Below, piece by piece: positions 9,675-18,899 of a stretch of 64,000 bases of DNA. Each line of letters begins with the position of its first letter. Within the stretch, counting starts at the first letter, position 1. Both the position numbers and the translations under genes were made by a program. Source of the DNA: an uncultured Mucilaginibacter sp. (GTDB lineage: Bacteria; Bacteroidota; Bacteroidia; Sphingobacteriales; Sphingobacteriaceae); assembly GCF_913773635.1 (NCBI RefSeq), contig NZ_CAJYGQ010000001.1:62001-126000 (forward strand). The letters are read 5' to 3'. The notes under the pieces were generated by a model that ran no database searches, was not told where the DNA came from, and was given only the letters and a program-made list of their open reading frames with translations.

Positions 9675-10367
9675 GTGGAATCCATACTTGATATTACTAA
9701 CCTGACTAAAAGTTACGGTAGTGCCGGTAAATCCCTTACCGTGCTCGACGATATAAATTTTTCAATTGAAGCCGGATCAAGCAATGCAATTGTTGGGCCC
9801 TCGGGTAGCGGAAAGACAACATTGTTGGGGCTTTGTGCAGGTCTTGATCGCTCAAGTGCCGGGAGCGTGGTACTTAACGGTATCAACTTAAATAATTTAA
9901 ATGAAGACAAGCGGGCGCAGGTGCGTAATCAATTTATAGGCTTTATATTCCAAAACTTTCAGTTGTTACCCACACTTACGGCTTTGGAAAATGTGATGGT
10001 GCCTTTGGAGTTACGTGGCGAGCGCAATATTAAAGCACGCGCAATGGACTTGCTGGATAAAGTGGGTTTATTGGGCCGTAGCCACCACTACCCAACGCAG
10101 TTATCAGGTGGTGAGCAGCAGCGCGTTTCAATTGCGCGTGCTTTTTCCAATCAGCCTAAAATATTATTTGCCGATGAACCCACCGGTAACCTTGATACTG
10201 AAACTGGCGAAAAGGTAGAAAGATTACTCTTTGACCTTAACCGTGATGCAGGTACAACGCTTGTTGTAGTTACACATGATTTGGAGCTTGCCGGTAAAAC
10301 GCAACGCATATTACGCATTAAAGGAGGCAAATTAGTTGCTGACGATAAAACCAACAGCCTACAATGA
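9675..10367 (+). CDS. ABC transporter ATPase of the LolD/YbbA type
   Basis: This 230-residue ATPase has Walker A GPSGSGKTT (41-49), a Q-loop in FIFQNFQLLPTLTALENV, signature LSGGEQQR (143-150), Walker B with FADEPTGNLD (165-174) and the switch His in VVVTHDLELA. The EPTGNLDT form is characteristic of the MacB/LolD/YbbA subfamily, which partners FtsX-type permeases. The start codon is GTG at 9675, since no earlier in-frame ATG exists. It overlaps the permease gene by 4 bases (ATGA), indicating translational coupling. The order ATPase, permease, TesA-like esterase is the neighbourhood of E. coli ybbA-ybbP-tesA, so it likely works in envelope lipid or lipoprotein handling rather than nutrient uptake. 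Confidence 0.92.
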   Translation: MESILDITNLTKSYGSAGKSLTVLDDINFSIEAGSSNAIVGPSGSGKTTLLGLCAGLDRSSAGSVVLNGINLNNLNEDKRAQVRNQFIGFIFQNFQLLPTLTALENVMVPLELRGERNIKARAMDLLDKVGLLGRSHHYPTQLSGGEQQRVSIARAFSNQPKILFADEPTGNLDTETGEKVERLLFDLNRDAGTTLVVVTHDLELAGKTQRILRIKGGKLVADDKTNSLQ

Positions 10368-12931
10368 GCAAGCATGATAACTATGTTGATTTGAGGCGTA
10401 AGGTTAATTTTAAGTGGCTGTTTACCATGGCCTGGCGCGATAGCAGGCGCAATCGCTCAAGACTGCTTCTGTTTATATCATCAATTACCTTAGGTATAGC
10501 AGCCTTAGTTGCCATTTATTCCTTTGGCTACAATTTACGTGCTGATATTGATAAGCAGGCGGCTACCCTGTTAGGCGCAGACCTGGTGATATCGGGTAAT
10601 AAAGCTCCCGAAAAGGGTATACAAAAACTGCTTGACACTTTAGGTAGTGAGCAATCACAAGAGCGCAACTTTGCATCAATGGTTTACTTTGTTAAAAGTA
10701 ACGCAACAAGGTTGGTGCAAATACGTGCCTTACAAGGAGATTTTCCTTTCTATGGCACCATTGACGCAACACCCGAATCAGCATCAAAAGAATTCAGAAC
10801 GGGTAGATACGCGCTTGTTGATGCTTCGTTAATGGAGCAATACAAAGCAAGTGTAAATGATTCCTTGAAAATAGGAAAGACAGCTTTTGCTATTAAGGGC
10901 GTTTTAAAACAGGCACCCGGTCAAAGCGGACTTGCTGCAGGTGTGGCACCTGTTGTATATATACCGCTACAATACCTTGATGAAACCGGACTTGTTGATA
11001 AGGGCAGCCGCATAGGCTACAGCTTTTATTACAAGTTTAATGATACTACCAACGTTGATGCACTTGCCGAAAAACTTGATAAGCAAAAGCTTGATAAAGC
11101 TAACCTGCGCTATGAAACCATACAAACCCGAAAAGAAAATACTGGGCGCGTATTTAGTGACCTTAATAAATTTCTATCATTAGTTGGCTTCATTGCCCTG
11201 TTACTCGGTTGCATAGGGGTAGCAAGCGCTACACAAATTTATATACGCGAAAAAGTAGCGTCCATAGCGGTGTTGCGTTGCTTAGGGGTCAAGGCATCTG
11301 AGGCATTCCTGATATTTCTTATTCAAATTGCTTGTCTGGGCTTAATTGGTTCAATTATAGGTGCTGCACTAGGCACGCTTGTTCAGCATCTATTGCCTAT
11401 GGTGCTGAAGGATTTCATTCCTTTTGATATATCGGTGTCTGTATCGTGGCCGGCGTTAACCCAGGGCGTAGTGTTAGGCGTAATTATATCAATACTGTTT
11501 GCACTGCTGCCTCTGGTAGGCATACGTAAAATATCGCCGCTAAATACGCTGCGTTCTGCTTTTGAATCATCAGTTTCTAAGATTGATCCGGTACGGTGGG
11601 TTGTTTACATTTTAATTCTTGCCTTTGTAGCGGTGTTTAGCTATCTGCAGTTAGGCAACTGGCAGGGAAGCGCCGCCTTCACCGTAGCAGTTGTAGTTTC
11701 GTTTTTAATACTGGCTTTGATGGCGCTATTACTCATGCGGGTAATGCGGCTTGTTGTAAAGGCGTCGTGGAGTTACCTGGTGCGTCAGGGTTTTGCGAAC
11801 TTATACAGGCCAAACAATCAAACCGTTATATTGATGGTTTCGATTGGTTTAAGCACAGCATTTATTTGCCTGCTTATATTTGTTCAGAGCCTTTTAATTA
11901 AGCAGGTAACGCTCTCTGCAAGCGGTAACCAGCCCAATATGGTACTTTTTGATATACAAACCCCACAGGAAAAAGGGGTGCTGGATATTACTAAGAAATA
12001 TAAATTGCCTGTTATACAACAGGTGCCCATTGTTACCATACGTATTGATAACATAAACGGTAAAACAGCTGGTAGTTTGCCAAAGGATAGCACATATGAT
12101 GACAAGAGGCGCGCCTTCGGTTATGAGTATCGAGTAACTTACCGTAATCAACTGATATCATCAGAGAAGATAGCTTCCGGGAAATGGATTGGTGAAGCTC
12201 CGGAAAAAGGTGATATTCCGGTTTCAATAGATGAACGCATGGCTAACCGCCTTGATTTGAAGTTAAATGACAAAATCACCTTTAACGTTCAGGGTTCTTT
12301 AGTAAATACATATGTAGCTAACCTGCGCAAGGTAAATTGGAATAAGGTGCAAACCAATTTTCAGGTTGTTTTCCCAACCGGTGTGTTGGAACAAGCGCCG
12401 CAATTTCATGTATTGCTTACACATGTGCCCTCAGCTCAGGTATCAGCAAAATATCAAGGCGCGGTGGTGAAAGAATATCCGAATATATCAATTGTTGATT
12501 TGGGCCTGGTACTAACAGTGCTGGATGAAATACTGGATAAAATTGGTTACGTAATACGCTTTATGAGCGGTTTTAGCATAGCAACAGGTGTAATAGTGCT
12601 TATTGCATCTGTACGTATAAGCAAATATCAACGTATAAAGGAAAGCGTATTGCTGAGAACTTTAGGCGGCAGCCGCACGCAAATTTTATGGATATCGGCG
12701 CTGGAGTATTTTTTCCTGGGAGCCTTATCGGCTTTAACCGGAATCTTGCTGGCTATAGCAGGTGGCTGTCTGCTGGCTAAGTATACCTTTGAGGTGCCGT
12801 TTAATATAAGCCTGATGCCTGCTGCAATTTTACTTGCGTTAACTATTGGCCTCACAATTGTTATTGGATTGTTAAACAGCCGGGGAGTGCTTAACCGCCC
12901 GCCGCTGGAAATATTACGATCTGAAACATAA
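10364..12931 (+). CDS. FtsX/MacB-family ABC permease, YbbP-like
   Basis: This 855-residue membrane protein has a double FtsX layout. There is a TM helix after residue 25 (SRLLLFISSITLGIAALVAI), a large periplasmic domain (about 55-265), three TM helices (about 270-390), a central TM pair (about 410-460), a second N-terminal-type TM (about 485-510), a second periplasmic domain (510-720) and three final TMs (730-850). This is the organisation of YbbP, predicted to pair with the upstream ATPase as a mechanotransmission type exporter or extractor. The first methionine overlaps the ATPase stop. The E. coli YbbAP complex associates with TesA, encoded next here. The substrate is unknown. Confidence 0.87.
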   Translation: MSKHDNYVDLRRKVNFKWLFTMAWRDSRRNRSRLLLFISSITLGIAALVAIYSFGYNLRADIDKQAATLLGADLVISGNKAPEKGIQKLLDTLGSEQSQERNFASMVYFVKSNATRLVQIRALQGDFPFYGTIDATPESASKEFRTGRYALVDASLMEQYKASVNDSLKIGKTAFAIKGVLKQAPGQSGLAAGVAPVVYIPLQYLDETGLVDKGSRIGYSFYYKFNDTTNVDALAEKLDKQKLDKANLRYETIQTRKENTGRVFSDLNKFLSLVGFIALLLGCIGVASATQIYIREKVASIAVLRCLGVKASEAFLIFLIQIACLGLIGSIIGAALGTLVQHLLPMVLKDFIPFDISVSVSWPALTQGVVLGVIISILFALLPLVGIRKISPLNTLRSAFESSVSKIDPVRWVVYILILAFVAVFSYLQLGNWQGSAAFTVAVVVSFLILALMALLLMRVMRLVVKASWSYLVRQGFANLYRPNNQTVILMVSIGLSTAFICLLIFVQSLLIKQVTLSASGNQPNMVLFDIQTPQEKGVLDITKKYKLPVIQQVPIVTIRIDNINGKTAGSLPKDSTYDDKRRAFGYEYRVTYRNQLISSEKIASGKWIGEAPEKGDIPVSIDERMANRLDLKLNDKITFNVQGSLVNTYVANLRKVNWNKVQTNFQVVFPTGVLEQAPQFHVLLTHVPSAQVSAKYQGAVVKEYPNISIVDLGLVLTVLDEILDKIGYVIRFMSGFSIATGVIVLIASVRISKYQRIKESVLLRTLGGSRTQILWISALEYFFLGALSALTGILLAIAGGCLLAKYTFEVPFNISLMPAAILLALTIGLTIVIGLLNSRGVLNRPPLEILRSET

Positions 12932-12943
12932 ATTATATCTACT

Positions 12944-13639
12944 ATGAGCAAGCAAACGTTTGTTGCCTTACTAGCTTCTTTAAGCCTTTTAAGCTTTACA
13001 GCCTGCGAAAGCGGCACGAGCACCAAACAGGCTGATTCCACGGCTACTGCAGACAGTATGAATGACAGCGCCAAGAGCAAACCCACTAAAACAGTATTGT
13101 TTTTTGGCGACAGCTTAACTGCAGGCTACGGGTTGGACGATCCGGCCACAGATTCTTACCCAAGCATTATTCAGCAAAAGATAAACAGTGAAAAGTTGCC
13201 GTATACAGTCATCAATGCAGGTAATAGCGGTGAAACCAGCGCGGGGGGGCGAACCCGTATTGATTGGGTATTGAAGCAAAAAATAGATGTTTTTGTACTT
13301 GAGCTGGGAGCCAATGATGGTTTGCGTGGTATGCCGGTAAGTGAAACAACCCGTAACCTGCAGTTTATTATTGATAAAGTGAAGGCGAAGTACCCCGAAG
13401 CTAAGTTGGTAATGGCTGGCATGCAAGTTCCGCCAAGTATGGGGGCCGATTATGCTAACAGATTTAAGGCTGTGTTTACAAAATTGGCCGATAAGAACAA
13501 GATGACTTTGATACCTTTTTTACTGGAAGACGTAGGGGGGATAGCAAAACTCAATCAGGATGATGGTATTCACCCTAACCCCGATGGTGCTAAAATTGTA
13601 GCAGATAATGTTTGGAACGTTCTCAAAAACGTATTGTAA
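12944..13639 (+). CDS. tesA: TesA-like SGNH esterase, predicted lipoprotein
   Basis: This 231-residue SGNH hydrolase resembles acyl-CoA thioesterase I/lysophospholipase L1. A lipoprotein signal ends at Cys21 (LLSFTAC), followed by a Ser/Thr/Asp-rich linker. Block I is FFGDSLTAGYG with nucleophile Ser57, block II is NAGNSGETSAGG, block III is ELGANDGLRG, and the Asp-His pair is in DDGIHPNPDGA near the C-terminus. The lipid anchor differs from the soluble periplasmic E. coli TesA and puts the enzyme on the membrane beside the YbbAP-like complex encoded 12 bases upstream. Natural substrates are not predictable; lysophospholipid or acyl ester hydrolysis is likely. Confidence 0.88.
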   Translation: MSKQTFVALLASLSLLSFTACESGTSTKQADSTATADSMNDSAKSKPTKTVLFFGDSLTAGYGLDDPATDSYPSIIQQKINSEKLPYTVINAGNSGETSAGGRTRIDWVLKQKIDVFVLELGANDGLRGMPVSETTRNLQFIIDKVKAKYPEAKLVMAGMQVPPSMGADYANRFKAVFTKLADKNKMTLIPFLLEDVGGIAKLNQDDGIHPNPDGAKIVADNVWNVLKNVL

Positions 13640-13641
13640 TT

Positions 13642-13678
13642 AAATAAGGCTGAACAAATGCGTTGTTCAGCCTTATTT
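13642..13678. terminator. Bidirectional terminator between tesA and the FAD/Fe-S oxidoreductase
   Basis: A perfect 16-base stem, 13642-13657 with 13663-13678, surrounds the 5-base loop ATGCG. A-rich and T-rich flanks allow it to end both converging transcripts. Confidence 0.92.
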
Positions 13679-13685
13679 TCAAGTA

Positions 13686-16600
13686 CTACTTTCTGAGTTT
13701 TATAAATGCAGTTATCGTAGCTGCAACAGCTAGGGTAACACCCCCTAACAGTGCATATCGTTTTAAGGTTCCTCTTGGTATATGTGGTTTAACCGTGTAA
13801 GGTTTTTCCGGATAAGCCTCATTTCTATTGTGCCCTTGCTGCTTAAGCGCCATTTGCAGTACTTGTGCAGTGTGTAGGGCCTCGCGGTCGGTGCCTTGTT
13901 CTATTTGCTCCCGGCAACTGAACCCGTCGGTTATAACCAGGGTTTCTTTTGCAGCTTCACGAACTGATGGAAGCAACACCTGCTCGCCTACAGCTAGGCC
14001 AACGTCATAATGAGCGCCTTCTTCATAGCCGAAGTAACCAGCCATGCCACAGCAGCCTGTTTTCAGGTGCTCATAGTCAAGACCGGTTTTGTCTAACGTT
14101 TTGCTATCGGCCTCAGTTTTCATAATAGCCTTGTGATGGCAGTGTGTGTGCACTATCGCTTTCTTGTTTAACTGCGGTACTTCGAAATCGGGCGCATACT
14201 TAACCAAAAACTCAGATATTGTAAACACCTGATTGCGCAAATGCTTGGCATCATCACGGTCGGGCAGTAAGCTGGTCATTTCGTCTCTGAATACAGCTAC
14301 ACAGCTCGGCTCCAGCCCAACAATAGGTATACCTTGCTTAATTTCCTCTTTTAGGCTGCTTAAAATATCTTTTAATAGTCGCTTGGCGGTGTCAAGCATA
14401 CCGAAGTCATAAAGAGGCCTGCCGCAGCAAAGTATTTGCTTAGGCACAATCACTTTGAAACCTGCAGCCTCAAGTACATCCTTAGCGGCAACCAGTGTAT
14501 CAGGTTTGAAATAATTGTTAAAGGTATCGGCCCATAAAATAACCTGCGTTTTGTTGATGTTTTTACGCGGTTGCTTATAAAACCAGTCTCTGAAATTGAA
14601 TTTAGCAAACTGCGGTATGTCACGTTTTTGAGTAACGCCCGCCATTTTTTTAGCAATTTTTGCTGTGAACGGGTTGCTGGTAAAAAAGTTAGCAACTTCC
14701 GGCGCTAATGAAGCCAGGCGTGTCCACCAGTAAATCCAACCAAAGGCATAAGCTGATCGTGGACGCATTTTACCTTCATAATAATGTGATAAAAACTCGG
14801 CTTTATAAGTCGCCATATCCACGTTTACCGGGCAATCACTTTTACAGCCCTTACATGCCAGGCAAAGGTCAAGCGCTTCTTTAACCTCTTCGCTTTTCCA
14901 GCCTTTGGTAATAACATCGCCTTCCAGCATTTCAAACAATAACCTTGATCGGCCACGTGTTGAATGCTGTTCTTCGCGTGTAGCCATAAAGCTGGGGCAC
15001 ATGGTGCCACCTTCGTGTTTACGGCATTCGCCTACGCCCACACACCGTATGGTAGCGTGTGCAAAGCTGCCGCCATCCTCTGGAAAGCTGAAGTGCGTTT
15101 TTAGTTTGGGCGGATTATAATCGGGACCCAAGCGTAAATTGCTTGTTTGTCCGTAAGGGTCAATCACCTTACCCGGGTTCATTTTCCACTCCGGATCCCA
15201 TATTTCTTTAAACTCACGAAAAGCCTGCATAAGCTCTTCACCAAACATCATTTCTAAAAGGTCGGCACGTGATTGTCCGTCGCCGTGTTCACCTGAAAGT
15301 GAACCACCATATTTCAGTACCAGTTCAGTAGCCTCAACAGTAAAGTTGCGGTATTTCTCTAATCCCTCTTCTGATGAAAAGTCAAAGTTGATGCGTGTAT
15401 GCATGCAACCATCGCCAAAGTGGCCGTAAAGAGCACCGTCATATTGGTACTTATCCATCAGCTTATAAAAATCCTCAAGATAGGGTCCTACATGGTCGGG
15501 GTGCACGGCAGCGTCTTCCCAACCTTCCCAAGTATCGGCCATGCCTGGTACAAATGCCGTAGCACCTAAGCCGGCTTTGCGTATCTCCCATATTTTTTGA
15601 GCTTGACCCAAATCATAAAATAATTGCATTTGAGGGCAATCGCCCTCGGCCTCCAAACGCTTCATTACCTCAACGGCCTTGTTGTCGGCTTCTTGCTGGC
15701 TATGACCGTCAAATTCAACCAATAACCATCCTTTGCCCGGAGGTAAAAGGGTTAAATCATCTACGCGCAAACCCTTTTTATGCATAAAGATGATCAGCTT
15801 ATCATCAATTGCCTCAATAGCAATAGGCTTCATTTCGCGTATATGACTAGAGTGTTTCCCGGCTTCATAAATGGTAGGATAGCCTAAAACCAGTAGTGCA
15901 CGATATTTGGGGCGGGGTATAAGATTAAGCGTAGCATCTAATATAGTTACGCAGGTGCCCTCGGTACCAACAAGCGCCCTCGCAACGTTAAAACCGTTTT
16001 CAGGTAACAGCTCATCAATATTATAACCCGATACACGCCGTGGAATATTGGGGAACCGCGCACGTATCAAATCTGCATACTTGTCGCGTATATCCTTTAA
16101 TCGTTTATAAATATCACCTTTACGACCGCCCTCACTGATTATCTGTTCCAACTCTTCCTCGGTGGTAGGGCCAACATCAAGCACCAACCCATCATAGGTA
16201 AGCACGGTAAGGCGCTCGGTATTATCAGACGTACGCGAACCCCGGCCGGCATTTTGAGCCATTATAGAGTGTGTACCACATGAGTTATTACCCAACATGC
16301 CGCCCAGCGCGCAATGATTATGCGTAGCCGGATCAGGACCAAATGTTATGCCCTCTTTTTCAGTTACTTTGCGTAACTCATCCAGTACGATACCCGACTC
16401 TACCTTGGCTTCCATTTTTTCTTTATCAACACTTAAAATGCTGTTAAAGTATTTGGTCATATCCATTACTACCGCAATGTTGCAGCACTGGCCGGCTAAG
16501 CTGGTGCCACCACCGCGTGATAGTACAGGCGCTTTATATTTATTACATATCGCAACCGTATCGATGATATCTTCACGCGTTTTGGGTAGTACAACGCCTA

Positions 16601-16754
16601 TTGGAATTTGCCTGTAGTTTGAGCCATCGGTAGAATAAGTTGCACGGCTGCCATTATCAAACCTTACTTCGCCGCTTACAACAGCCCGAAGCTCAATTTC
16701 GAGCATGTTAACATCTATTTTGGCTACATGGGCCTGTACGTCTTCAACTTTCAT
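13686..16754 (-). CDS. Three-part FAD/Fe-S/CCG oxidoreductase, D-lactate dehydrogenase-like
   Basis: This 1022-residue protein fuses three modules that are separate subunits in glycolate or glycerol-3-phosphate dehydrogenases. Residues about 1-540 are a GlcD-type FAD-binding oxidase with the PP-loop region SRGGGTSLAGQCC and the C-terminal motif GSLSGEHGDGQSR. Residues about 565-680 hold two 4Fe-4S clusters, with cysteines in CVGVGECRKHEGGTMCPS and CLACKGCKSDCPVN. Residues about 750-985 carry GlpC/HdrB-type CCG motifs in LCCGRPLYDFG and GCCGMAGYFG. A final hydrophobic helix (about 1000-1018) may anchor it to the membrane. It probably oxidises D-lactate or another 2-hydroxyacid and passes electrons to quinone. 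The exact substrate is inferred only from the family. Confidence 0.85.
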   Translation of the reverse strand: MKVEDVQAHVAKIDVNMLEIELRAVVSGEVRFDNGSRATYSTDGSNYRQIPIGVVLPKTREDIIDTVAICNKYKAPVLSRGGGTSLAGQCCNIAVVMDMTKYFNSILSVDKEKMEAKVESGIVLDELRKVTEKEGITFGPDPATHNHCALGGMLGNNSCGTHSIMAQNAGRGSRTSDNTERLTVLTYDGLVLDVGPTTEEELEQIISEGGRKGDIYKRLKDIRDKYADLIRARFPNIPRRVSGYNIDELLPENGFNVARALVGTEGTCVTILDATLNLIPRPKYRALLVLGYPTIYEAGKHSSHIREMKPIAIEAIDDKLIIFMHKKGLRVDDLTLLPPGKGWLLVEFDGHSQQEADNKAVEVMKRLEAEGDCPQMQLFYDLGQAQKIWEIRKAGLGATAFVPGMADTWEGWEDAAVHPDHVGPYLEDFYKLMDKYQYDGALYGHFGDGCMHTRINFDFSSEEGLEKYRNFTVEATELVLKYGGSLSGEHGDGQSRADLLEMMFGEELMQAFREFKEIWDPEWKMNPGKVIDPYGQTSNLRLGPDYNPPKLKTHFSFPEDGGSFAHATIRCVGVGECRKHEGGTMCPSFMATREEQHSTRGRSRLLFEMLEGDVITKGWKSEEVKEALDLCLACKGCKSDCPVNVDMATYKAEFLSHYYEGKMRPRSAYAFGWIYWWTRLASLAPEVANFFTSNPFTAKIAKKMAGVTQKRDIPQFAKFNFRDWFYKQPRKNINKTQVILWADTFNNYFKPDTLVAAKDVLEAAGFKVIVPKQILCCGRPLYDFGMLDTAKRLLKDILSSLKEEIKQGIPIVGLEPSCVAVFRDEMTSLLPDRDDAKHLRNQVFTISEFLVKYAPDFEVPQLNKKAIVHTHCHHKAIMKTEADSKTLDKTGLDYEHLKTGCCGMAGYFGYEEGAHYDVGLAVGEQVLLPSVREAAKETLVITDGFSCREQIEQGTDREALHTAQVLQMALKQQGHNRNEAYPEKPYTVKPHIPRGTLKRYALLGGVTLAVAATITAFIKLRK

Positions 16755-16896
16755 AATTATATACCAGCAATTTAGGTACTATGTGAGGATTAATTATAAT
16801 TAGGTAACGCATTATACAATTATTTGTAGGTGCAAAAGCACTTGTTTAATAATTTATAATCGTTTAAAATAAGGCGTTGCAAGATTAGCTAAACAA

Positions 16897-16931
16897 CAAA
16901 GCCGCTGTTAACAAACTCAACAGCGGCTTTG
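16897..16931 (-). terminator. Terminator of the DUF4251 gene
   Basis: A 13-base stem, CAAAGCCGCTGTT (16897-16909) with AACAGCGGCTTTG (16919-16931), lies 22 bases beyond the stop codon. Upstream of it, 16755-16890 shows no gene or clear motif. Confidence 0.85.
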
Positions 16932-16952
16932 TAAATATTGTTGGTCAACCGG

Positions 16953-17519
16953 CTACTTTTCGGCAATGTAACCGTCGTATGATATAGAATTTTTGTTATT
17001 GCTAAGCACCTGCAACGTTGCACGGCCGCTGGTTGTAACATCTAAAATCATGCGGTTGGTGTACCTTGCATCCTTTGGATTAATCGTAATAGTGGTATTT
17101 CCCTTTTTGCCGACTTTTGATCCGTATTCAAATTTTGTTGAAGTAAACTGCACGCCATTATCGCTGTTGGTACCATAAGGAACGGCCATGGTTGCACGCC
17201 CGAAATAAGGAAGGAAAGCAATCACCGAATCTGGCTTTATACGTACGTCGTAATTATAATTCAGGTAAATGTGGCCTGTTCCATCAGGCGAAAGGTTAAA
17301 CATTCTGCCGTTAAGGGTGGTATACGGCCCGCCCAAGGGGTTTGCATATTCAGCTTTAAAAACAAAGCTTTTGCTATCAAGTAATTGTTTAACCTCTTCC
17401 GCTTTCATGTCTTTATGTACATGCTTTACTTTCTTTAAGCTGTCAGCCTCCTGCGCATTGCTGCTAAACGTAAAGCCAAGTACAGTGGTAAATAATATAA
17501 GATATTTTAAGCTTTTCAT
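16953..17519 (-). CDS. DUF4251 family secreted protein
   Basis: This 188-residue protein has a cleavable signal peptide (hydrophobic residues 4-20, SSNAQ cleavage region) and a beta-rich body. The body holds the family pattern VKQLLDSKSFVFKAEYANP, PDSVIAFLPYFGRA and a C-terminal strand-rich segment ending SYDGYIAEK. DUF4251 proteins are common in Bacteroidota, are predicted periplasmic or surface proteins and have no assigned function. It stands alone between two terminators, so it is a monocistronic gene. I recognise the family but cannot give a role. Confidence 0.8.
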   Translation of the reverse strand: MKSLKYLILFTTVLGFTFSSNAQEADSLKKVKHVHKDMKAEEVKQLLDSKSFVFKAEYANPLGGPYTTLNGRMFNLSPDGTGHIYLNYNYDVRIKPDSVIAFLPYFGRATMAVPYGTNSDNGVQFTSTKFEYGSKVGKKGNTTITINPKDARYTNRMILDVTTSGRATLQVLSNNKNSISYDGYIAEK

Positions 17520-17600
17520 ATTTGTTATATTATGAGTAACTGGTTAAATTATAAGCATATCCAAACAGTATTGTTTGATAATTGAAGCATTTAGACGCAA

Positions 17601-17631
17601 AAAAAGCTGCCTGGTTTAAGAGGCAGCTTTG
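17601..17631 (-). terminator. Terminator of purM
   Basis: AAAGCTGCCT (17603-17612) pairs with AGGCAGCTTT (17621-17630). On the minus strand the stem is followed by a run of T residues. Confidence 0.85.
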
Positions 17632-17658
17632 TATATAGCTTATATTTTAACCAATAAA

Positions 17659-18837
17659 TTAGTGATAAATAAATTCACCAAATTCTGATTTTACAGTTAC
17701 TTGCTTTTTACCTTCCTCAACACGTCCTATGATTTTGGCTTCAATGCCGAAGCTTTGAGAGATATCGATAATGTCGGCAGCAATTTCTTCAGAAACGTAA
17801 ACTTCCATACGATGACCCATATTGAACACCTTATACATTTCCTGCCACTCAGTGCCTGATTCCTGCTGTATAAGTTTAAATAGCGGCGGGATAGGGAAAA
17901 GGTTGTCTTTTACCACATGTACATCATCAACAAAGTGTAGCACTTTGGTTTGAGCACCGCCACTGCAATGTACCATACCATCAATCTGGCTGCGGTATTT
18001 ATCTAAAATAGCTTTTATTACCGGTGCATATGTACGGGTTGGTGATAGCACCAGTTTGCCCGCGGTAACAGTTTGCCCGTTGCCAATATCAATTACATCT
18101 GTCAGGTTTTTTCCACCCGAAAAAACAAGGCTTTCCGGCACAGCAGGGTCAAAACTCTCAGGAAATTGTTGCGCTACGGTTTTGTTGAACACATCATGGC
18201 GGGCAGATGTTAAGCCATTGGAACCCATACCACCGTTATACTCTTTTTCATAAGTGGCCTGACCGTATGAAGCCATGCCTACAATCACATTGCCGGGTTT
18301 AATGCGATGATTCGATATTACATCATCGCGTTTTAAGCGGCAGGTAACGGTAGAATCAACAATAACAGTACGTACCAAATCGCCCACATCGGCAGTTTCT
18401 CCTCCGGTAGAGTAAATGCCTATACCGTGGCTGCGTAACTCTTCCAAAATTTCCTCGGTACCGTTTATAATGGCGGCAATAACCTCGCCGGGTATAAGGT
18501 TTTTATTGCGGCCGATGGTAGATGACAGCAAGATGTTATCTGTAGCGCCAACGCAAAGCAAATCATCAAGATTCATGACAATGGCATCCTGCGCAATCCC
18601 TCGCCAAACAGAAAGGTCGCCGGTTTGTTTCCAGTACACGTAAGCCAGTGACGACTTAGTGCCTGCACCATCGGCATGCATAATATTACAGTACGCCGGG
18701 TCGTTGGTTAATATATCGGGTATTATTTTACAAAAAGCTTTAGGATAAAGGCCTTTATCAATGTTTTTGATAGCGGCGTGCACATCATCTTTAGAGGCTG
18801 ATACCCCGCGCTGATCGTATCTTTGCTCAGAAATCAT
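17659..18837 (-). CDS. purM: Phosphoribosylformylglycinamidine cyclo-ligase (AIR synthase)
   Basis: This enzyme catalyses the ATP-dependent closure of FGAM to AIR, the fifth step of purine synthesis. The protein of about 392 residues shows YDQRGVSASKDDVH at the N-terminus, HADGAGTKSSLAY, MNLDDLLCVGA, STGGETADVGD and the C-terminal half with HCSGGAQTKVLHF and FNMGHRMEVYV. The frame can be read from a TTG at 18843, but that triplet is part of a promoter -7 box. The ATG at 18837 is the likely start. Being somewhat longer than the about 345-residue E. coli enzyme fits my impression of Bacteroidota PurM. It stands alone and no other pur gene is in the window. Confidence 0.92.
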   Translation of the reverse strand: MISEQRYDQRGVSASKDDVHAAIKNIDKGLYPKAFCKIIPDILTNDPAYCNIMHADGAGTKSSLAYVYWKQTGDLSVWRGIAQDAIVMNLDDLLCVGATDNILLSSTIGRNKNLIPGEVIAAIINGTEEILEELRSHGIGIYSTGGETADVGDLVRTVIVDSTVTCRLKRDDVISNHRIKPGNVIVGMASYGQATYEKEYNGGMGSNGLTSARHDVFNKTVAQQFPESFDPAVPESLVFSGGKNLTDVIDIGNGQTVTAGKLVLSPTRTYAPVIKAILDKYRSQIDGMVHCSGGAQTKVLHFVDDVHVVKDNLFPIPPLFKLIQQESGTEWQEMYKVFNMGHRMEVYVSEEIAADIIDISQSFGIEAKIIGRVEEGKKQVTVKSEFGEFIYH

Positions 18838-18840
18838 GGT

Positions 18841-18848
18841 CAAATATA
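18841..18848 (-). promoter_or_regulatory. -7 promoter box of purM
   Basis: On the minus strand this reads TATATTTG, an exact TAnnTTTG match, only three bases before the chosen ATG. I see no TTG 19 bases upstream. If the box is used, transcription would begin at or next to the start codon, giving a leaderless or nearly leaderless mRNA. Confidence 0.5.
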
Positions 18849-18899
18849 CGGCTTAGGGTTTTAAATTTTGTTACTTTGCTTACTTCGCATTCTTTAACT

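Noticed and set aside
12628-13086. 152-residue open frame on the minus strand opposite the permease and esterase
   Set aside because: It is antisense to two well-supported genes and has no recognisable domain; a shadow frame.
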